Shown here piece by piece: positions 15,725 through 20,603 of a stretch of DNA of 20,603 nt. Position 1 is the first letter of the stretch, and each line of letters opens with the position of its first letter. This DNA comes from Azonexaceae bacterium (GTDB lineage Bacteria > Pseudomonadota > Gammaproteobacteria > Burkholderiales > Rhodocyclaceae): positions 1 to 20,603 of the forward strand of contig SSTA01000129.1 in the NCBI GenBank assembly GCA_009469685.1, given 5' to 3'. The notes below the pieces were generated by a model. That model searched no databases, was not told where the DNA came from, and saw nothing but the letters and a program-made list of their open reading frames with translations. A program made the translations under genes and the position numbers.

Positions 15725-18700
15725 ATGAGCCGCTCTGACCATTCCCAAAAGGTAGAGTCACCTCAATACAGCGTGCGCACTAAGCTGCTCGCGCTCTTCG
15801 TGGTGATCAAGGTCGTGCCGCTGGTCTTGGTTGCCCTGATCGCCTGGCGCGGTGTCATCCTCCTGGGGGAGGAAATGCACGGACATGCCAATCACATGGT
15901 CGGTGTGGCCCATGAGCGCGTTGACGCGATGCTGGACGAAATGGCGAGTCAAGTCACGGACGCGCTCAACGAGCGTGCACGGGAAGAATTGGAGCGGCTG
16001 ACGACGGATACGGCGCGAGGCGTTGCCCAGTTTCTTTATGCTCGCGACGAGGATTTGCGACAGGCAGCGCGCATTGCTCCGGGCGAAGCCATTTATACGC
16101 TCTTCATCCAGGGACGCTGGAGACCGGTTGTCGACACCGGTAGCTGGAAGCTGTCGGACAACGGTGCGGAGTGGGTGCCCGTGACTGCGGATGCTCCCCG
16201 GAATGACCGCTTGGTCACACCCGGTAATCCAGAGAACCAAAAGGAGTTCCACTATCGACCACCCGAGTCGGTGGTCGCGACGAAGCGCAAACCGCTTTAC
16301 CACGAGATCACCTTCATCGGTCTCGATGGACGGGAGAAGGTCAAGGTTTCCGGTACTTCGCTCTTGCCCCGGGATCTGCGCGACGTGAGCAAGCCGGAAA
16401 ATACCTGGTGCAAGGCGGAGACCTATTTCAGCGAACTCAAGCATCTGAAACCCGGAGAGATCTTTGTCTCCGAGGTGATCGGAGCTTACGTCGGTTCTCA
16501 CATCATCGGCCCCTATACACCGGATGCCGCGAAAAAGCGGGGGATCCCTTTCCGGCCGGAGGACGAGGCCTACGCCGGCCGCGAAAATCCAGCAGGAAAG
16601 CGGTTTAAGGCGATCGTGCGCTGGGCGACGCCGGTGGTCCAAGAGGGGAAGGTCATCGGTTACGTTACTCTGGCCTTGGACCACGACCACTTGATGGCGA
16701 TGACCGACCATCTCCTGCCAACGCCGGAACGCTATGCACGCATTGCCGACGCTTCCGGTGGCAATTATGCGTTCATGTGGGACTACAAAGATCGTGCGAT
16801 AGCCCACCCACGCCACCACTCGCTGCCGGGATTCGATCCGATCACTGGGCGCCGCGTGACTCCCTGGCTGGAGGAAGGGCTTTTTCAGCGCTGGCAAGCC
16901 AGCGGCGAACCGCTCGAGAAATTTCTCGCCAAAGTCCCCGAGTTCGACGCCCAAAGCAGGGAGAAGAAACCGGCATCCGTTTTGACCGCGGCGGGAACCG
17001 TCGGGCTTGACTGCCGGTATCTGAACTTTGCTCCGCAGTGCGTTGGCTGGAACGATCTGACCAAGAATGGCGGATCGGGATCGTTCCTGATTCTTTGGAG
17101 CGGCGTCTGGAAGATCACGACAGCGGCAGCGATTCCCTATTTCACCGGGCAGTATGGAAAGACGCCGCGAGGATTTGGTTTTGTCACCATTGGCGCCAAT
17201 ATCGGGGATTTTCAGCGCCCCGTTTCAGCGATGAAGTCGCGGCTGGACGAGGGCGAGCGGAATTTTGAAGCGCAGCTCGAAGGTCAGAAATCGTCGATCA
17301 GGGACACCATCGACCATGCCATCGAGAGCCTAGGGGTACACCTGACTTCGTCCACGCTGTTCATGATCGCCATTGTCATTGCCGTCGCGTTCTGGCTGGC
17401 AGGGTTGCTCACGCGGCGGATCAACCTGCTCATCGCCGGCTTGAAGCGGGTTGAAGCCGGCGAATACGGCTACCGATTTGCTGACCAGACCAAGGACGAA
17501 CTCGGGTCTCTGGCGCGTTCGCTGAACCAGATGACCGAGAATGTTGAATTGGCGTATCTGGATCTCCACGATTCCAAGATCCATGAATCGGAGCGTCTCG
17601 CCGCCATGGTCGACGAACGTACAGCGGGGCTCGAAAACGAACGGGCCAGACTACGGACGCTGATCAATACGCTTCCCGACCTCGTCTGGCTCAAGGATCC
17701 AGATGGCAGATTCCTCGCGTGCAACAAGAAATTCGAACGGTTGATGGGTGCTCCTGAAGCGGAAATCATCGGCAAGACGGACTACGACTTCGTCCCCGAA
17801 GAGCTGGCGACGTCGTTCCGGGAAAATGATCGCAAGGCGATCGAAGCCGGCTGCCCTTGCGTCAATGAAGAGAAGGTTGTGTTTGCCGATGATGGTCACG
17901 AAGAGTTGTTGGAAACGATCAAGACACCGATGTTCGACGCGCGCGGTGGACTGGTCGGGGTACTGGGCATCGCTCGCGATGTGACGCGGTCCCATCGCCT
18001 GATGGAAGACCTCGAAAGGGCTCGTGAGCAGGCGGAACAGTCCGGTCGGGCGAAGGGCGCGTTTCTGGCCAACATGTCCCACGAGATTCGCACGCCCATG
18101 AACGCGATCATCGGGATGGCAGATTTGGCGCTGCTGGATGACTTGACGCCCAAGCAGCTCAACTATCTGAGCAAGATCAAGGTGGCCGGAGATTCTCTGC
18201 TGACTCTTATCAACGACATCCTGGACTTTTCCAAGATCGAGGCAGCTAGATTGGAGATGGAGAGAATTCCGTTCGTCCTAGAAGAAGTCTTCGAACGGGT
18301 GACGAGTGTCGTTGGGCTGAGAGCCGAAAATCAGGGTTGCGAATTGATCTGCGACATTGCCGATGATTCCCAGATTCTCGTCGGCGACCCATTGCGCCTG
18401 GGGCAAGTCCTCATCAATCTCGTCAATAACGCCCTTAAGTTCTCCACGGACGGCGACGTGACGGTGAGAGTTTCAGCGATCGCCTCGGCTGCGCACAGTG
18501 TGGAACTCCAATTCTCGGTGAGCGACCAGGGTATCGGCATGACGGAAGAGCAGGTCGATCATCTTTTTGAGCCTTTTACCCAGGCGGATACGTCGACAAC
18601 TCGCCGCTATGGCGGCACCGGACTCGGTCTGAGCATCTGCCGTCAACTCGTGACCCTCATGGGTGGCCGGGTCTGGGCTACAAGCAGTCTCGGCGAAGGC

Positions 18701-20002
18701 AGCACCTTCTATTTCAACGCCAAGTTCGAGACAAGAGGTTGGGATCGGCGCGCAGGAATCGCGCGCTTCGGAGAGCGCTTGGCTGCGGAAGCCCATCGGC
18801 CAGTGCTGCTGGTAGATGACAATCCGCTCGCGCTACGCGTCCTGGAAAGAATGCTGCGGCAGTTGAATCTGGAAGTTCATGTCGCTGACAGCGGAGAACT
18901 GGCAAATTCGCTCGTTGAAAACGCGCGCTATCCGGACTACATCTGTTGTCTTGTCGATTGGCGCATGCCGGGCATTTCCGGCATCGAAACAATTCAGAAA
19001 TTGCGTGATCGCTACGGGCGAAACCAGCGCCCCAGCCCCCCCATGATTCTGGCGACCGCCTATAGCCACCATGAAGATCTGGATGAGGTGGCCGGCATTG
19101 TTGACGGAGTCCTGGCCAAGCCTGTCTTTACCCGAAACCTCTACGTCGAGTTAGCCAACTGCCTGGGGAAGGACGTGCGCGCCCAAGAATCCAGAAATCT
19201 CCGCAAGGATGATAGGCGGCGCTGGAAGACGTTCGCTCGGCTCGACGTGCTCGTCGTGGAAGATGTCGAGGTCAATCAGGAGGTGATCGGCGATTGGCTC
19301 GGCGCCATGGGGCTCTTGGTTCGATTCGCCGGGAACGGACAGGAAGCGCTTGACCAGATCCGCCAACAGCGGCCGGATTTGGTCCTGATGGATGTCCAGA
19401 TGCCGGTAATGGATGGATACGAAGCCACCCGACGTTTGCGAGTCCAGGCCGAGTTCAAAGACTTGCCGATCATCGCCCTGACCGCCAATGCCCTTGTCGA
19501 AGAGAAAGAAAAATGCATTGCGGCAGGGATGAATGGATTCGTGACAAAGCCGGTCAAGATGGAAGCCCTGCTTGATGAGATTGCAGTCGTCCTCGGAGAT
19601 CGCCGTTCCGGAACGACTGCGCCAGAGGCAGCACCGGATGCGGTGCAGGACGAGCCATCGCTTCCCAGGTTCCCCGGACTCGATGTCGCAGTGGGGCTGG
19701 CGCATGTCAGCAATCTGTCCTTGCTGCTCCGCCTGCTCAAGCGCTTCCGGGAAAAGACAGGCGGGCAGTTTGAAGCGCAGTTCAAGGAAGCTCGCGCGAA
19801 TAACCACTGGCCCGAACAGGTACGGCTGGCTCATTCCCTTAAGGGCGTTGCGCAGACGCTCGGAGCCTCTGAGGTTGGCGCAGCGGCGGCGGAGCTTGAA
19901 TTGGCTGCCAAAGCCAAAGACGGTTCAAGAGTCGAGGAAACGCTGGAGCGCACGCTGATGCATCTCAAGGTAGTGCTCGCCGGGCTGCGCGATTTGGACT
20001 GA
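15725..20002 (+). CDS. Large hybrid sensor histidine kinase (Cache-like sensor, HAMP, PAS, HisKA, HATPase, 2x REC, HPt)
   Basis: This 1425-residue membrane sensor carries a complete phosphorelay. TM1 (about 20-47) and TM2 (about 541-562) enclose an extracytoplasmic region of roughly 490 residues, plausibly Cache-like and with Cys229, Cys430 and Cys439; its ligand is unknown. HAMP (about 563-615) and PAS (about 640-755) follow. The kinase core has H786 in NMSHEIRTP, asparagines 901-902, DQGIGM at 934-939 and GGTGLGL at 963-969. Receiver 1 has D1078 and K1132, receiver 2 has D1223 and K1275, and a C-terminal HPt domain has H1370 in AHSLKG. I chose the Met at 15725 because the sequence before TM1 then has normal length; 15647 would add 26 atypical residues. 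No output regulator is adjacent. Confidence 0.93.
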   Translation: MSRSDHSQKVESPQYSVRTKLLALFVVIKVVPLVLVALIAWRGVILLGEEMHGHANHMVGVAHERVDAMLDEMASQVTDALNERAREELERLTTDTARGVAQFLYARDEDLRQAARIAPGEAIYTLFIQGRWRPVVDTGSWKLSDNGAEWVPVTADAPRNDRLVTPGNPENQKEFHYRPPESVVATKRKPLYHEITFIGLDGREKVKVSGTSLLPRDLRDVSKPENTWCKAETYFSELKHLKPGEIFVSEVIGAYVGSHIIGPYTPDAAKKRGIPFRPEDEAYAGRENPAGKRFKAIVRWATPVVQEGKVIGYVTLALDHDHLMAMTDHLLPTPERYARIADASGGNYAFMWDYKDRAIAHPRHHSLPGFDPITGRRVTPWLEEGLFQRWQASGEPLEKFLAKVPEFDAQSREKKPASVLTAAGTVGLDCRYLNFAPQCVGWNDLTKNGGSGSFLILWSGVWKITTAAAIPYFTGQYGKTPRGFGFVTIGANIGDFQRPVSAMKSRLDEGERNFEAQLEGQKSSIRDTIDHAIESLGVHLTSSTLFMIAIVIAVAFWLAGLLTRRINLLIAGLKRVEAGEYGYRFADQTKDELGSLARSLNQMTENVELAYLDLHDSKIHESERLAAMVDERTAGLENERARLRTLINTLPDLVWLKDPDGRFLACNKKFERLMGAPEAEIIGKTDYDFVPEELATSFRENDRKAIEAGCPCVNEEKVVFADDGHEELLETIKTPMFDARGGLVGVLGIARDVTRSHRLMEDLERAREQAEQSGRAKGAFLANMSHEIRTPMNAIIGMADLALLDDLTPKQLNYLSKIKVAGDSLLTLINDILDFSKIEAARLEMERIPFVLEEVFERVTSVVGLRAENQGCELICDIADDSQILVGDPLRLGQVLINLVNNALKFSTDGDVTVRVSAIASAAHSVELQFSVSDQGIGMTEEQVDHLFEPFTQADTSTTRRYGGTGLGLSICRQLVTLMGGRVWATSSLGEGSTFYFNAKFETRGWDRRAGIARFGERLAAEAHRPVLLVDDNPLALRVLERMLRQLNLEVHVADSGELANSLVENARYPDYICCLVDWRMPGISGIETIQKLRDRYGRNQRPSPPMILATAYSHHEDLDEVAGIVDGVLAKPVFTRNLYVELANCLGKDVRAQESRNLRKDDRRRWKTFARLDVLVVEDVEVNQEVIGDWLGAMGLLVRFAGNGQEALDQIRQQRPDLVLMDVQMPVMDGYEATRRLRVQAEFKDLPIIALTANALVEEKEKCIAAGMNGFVTKPVKMEALLDEIAVVLGDRRSGTTAPEAAPDAVQDEPSLPRFPGLDVAVGLAHVSNLSLLLRLLKRFREKTGGQFEAQFKEARANNHWPEQVRLAHSLKGVAQTLGASEVGAAAAELELAAKAKDGSRVEETLERTLMHLKVVLAGLRDLD

Positions 20003-20218
20003 AGTATCGCCGCCGGAATTGGGGCACGACCTCGGTCTTCTTCAAGGCGGGTTTTTAGGCAATTGGGTTGGCAATTCGATTGCGGCGAGCTGCAGTCGGA
20101 AAAGCCTGCCGCCGGGCGAATGCCTGCAAGGTGCCGGGCAAGTCGCGCCTTGTGCTCACCTCCGTACAGATATCCCTTGAGTCGTTATAATCCGCCCTTC
20201 AGAACCCAGGAGCAGCTC
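20003..20218 (+). promoter_or_regulatory. yggX: Kinase-yggX intergenic gap with yggX promoter
   Basis: This 216-bp gap has no convincing gene. A perfect -10 TATAAT lies at 20186-20191, with a partial -35 match CGTACA at 20163-20168 (17-bp spacing). It is followed by a good ribosome site, CAGGAG, at 20207-20212. This indicates that yggX has its own promoter. A short GGCAATT direct repeat (20058-20064, 20070-20076) lies nearer the kinase. Confidence 0.55.
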
Positions 20219-20491
20219 ATGGCACGTACCGTCAATTGCATCAAGCTCGGCCGCGAAGCCGAGGGCCTCGATCATCCTCCCTATCCCACCGACCTGGGCA
20301 AGCGCATCTTCGAACATGTCTCGAAGGAAGCCTGGCAGCAGTGGATTCGCATGCAGACCATGATCATCAACGAAAACCGGCTCAATCTGGTCGATGCCAA
20401 GCACCGCAAGTACCTCATGGAACAGGTCGAAAAGCACTTTTTCGGCGATGGTGCCGACCGCGTACAAGGGTACGTCCCGCCCAAGGCCTAA
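20219..20491 (+). CDS. yggX: YggX-family oxidative damage protection / Fe(II) trafficking protein
   Basis: This small cytosolic protein protects iron-sulfur clusters from oxidation and is thought to handle ferrous iron. The 90-residue length is exactly that usual for the family, and the sequence matches it throughout: [20 protein letters not shown] with conserved Cys7, then [32 protein letters not shown] and [11 protein letters not shown]. The open frame extends upstream, but the ATG at 20219 is set by the family N-terminus and by CAGGAG six bases before it. A good -10 element upstream and an intrinsic terminator downstream suggest a single-gene unit. Confidence 0.96.
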   Translation: MARTVNCIKLGREAEGLDHPPYPTDLGKRIFEHVSKEAWQQWIRMQTMIINENRLNLVDAKHRKYLMEQVEKHFFGDGADRVQGYVPPKA

Positions 20492-20500
20492 ACCTTACGC

Positions 20501-20603
20501 TCAGGGGGAGTCGAGTGGCCGCCGGGAGGCGGTCTTTTCGACCGCGGGTAATTCGTTTGCCATGGCAGGGAGGCGATTTTCCTGCTGGGTCAGCGCGATG
20601 ATC
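20501..20603 (-). CDS. Possible C-terminal end of a convergent gene (partial)
   Basis: Reading leftward from the right edge, one frame is open for 33 codons and ends in TGA at 20503-20501. Its translation (beginning IIALTQQENRLPAMANELPA) looks protein-like and could be the tail of a gene convergent with yggX. It is too short to identify, and in GC-rich DNA an open run of this length is common. It overlaps the yggX terminator hairpin. Confidence 0.3.
   Translation of the reverse strand, partial: IIALTQQENRLPAMANELPAVEKTASRRPLDSP
20517..20538 (+). terminator. Intrinsic terminator after yggX
   Basis: GGCCGCC (20517-20523) pairs with GGCGGTC (20528-20534), including one G-U pair, around a GGGA loop, and is followed at once by TTTT (20535-20538). 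It lies 25 bp beyond the yggX stop, a good fit to a Rho-independent terminator. Confidence 0.7.

Noticed and set aside
20058..20076. GGCAATT direct repeat considered as an attachment or iteron site
   Set aside because: Only two short copies, with no matching copy on the other side of the kinase gene and no integrase or replication gene nearby.
20063..20218. Upstream extension of the yggX open frame by 52 codons
   Set aside because: YggX proteins are about 90 residues long; a promoter -10 and ribosome site lie within the extension, so it is untranslated DNA.

Overview
The window reads as an ordinary chromosomal segment of a GC-rich, CO2-fixing betaproteobacterium. That placement is inferred from the form II RuBisCO and the style of the ArgA, RsmE, YggX and Yip1-family proteins. 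A Rhodocyclales-like organism is my best guess, but I could not search a database. I see no tRNA, rRNA, CRISPR array, intact insertion sequence or phage gene.

Left region (1-4808): a Calvin-Benson-Bassham block. Reading leftward from 3765, the order is cbbM (form II RuBisCO large subunit), fbp (fructose-1,6-bisphosphatase), prkB (phosphoribulokinase) and the first 99 codons of transketolase, which runs off the left edge. A LysR-type regulator of the CbbR kind is transcribed divergently. The 116-bp AT-rich gap between cbbM and cbbR holds a dyad that is a good candidate regulator site. Together these genes regenerate RuBP and fix CO2. No RuBisCO small subunit, carboxysome gene or RuBisCO activase is present in the window.

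Middle region (4812-11598), all on the minus strand: a Yip1-family membrane protein, a stand-alone receiver protein, a second and probably housekeeping fructose-1,6-bisphosphatase, a large soluble PAS-GGDEF-EAL protein for cyclic-di-GMP, an inositol-monophosphatase-family phosphatase, and a thioredoxin-fold redox protein whose stop codon overlaps the phosphatase start.

Right region, plus strand: rsmE (16S rRNA methyltransferase), pap (polyphosphate:AMP phosphotransferase) and argA (N-acetylglutamate synthase) form a tight operon with overlapping or adjacent stops and starts. A stretch of about 535 bp without a convincing gene follows. Then comes a 1425-residue hybrid sensor kinase carrying a full phosphorelay (kinase, two receivers, HPt) behind an extracytoplasmic domain of about 500 residues. 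The small Fe-S protection protein YggX follows with its own promoter, RBS and terminator. A possible convergent coding end touches the right edge.

The main points of interest are the two FBPase paralogues 3.8 kb apart, the divergent cbbM-cbbR regulatory gap, the duplicated PAS modules in the c-di-GMP protein, the asymmetric two-domain polyphosphate kinase translationally coupled to argA, and the large orphan sensor kinase in a visibly AT-richer, gene-poor setting. I do not see a clearly undescribed system.
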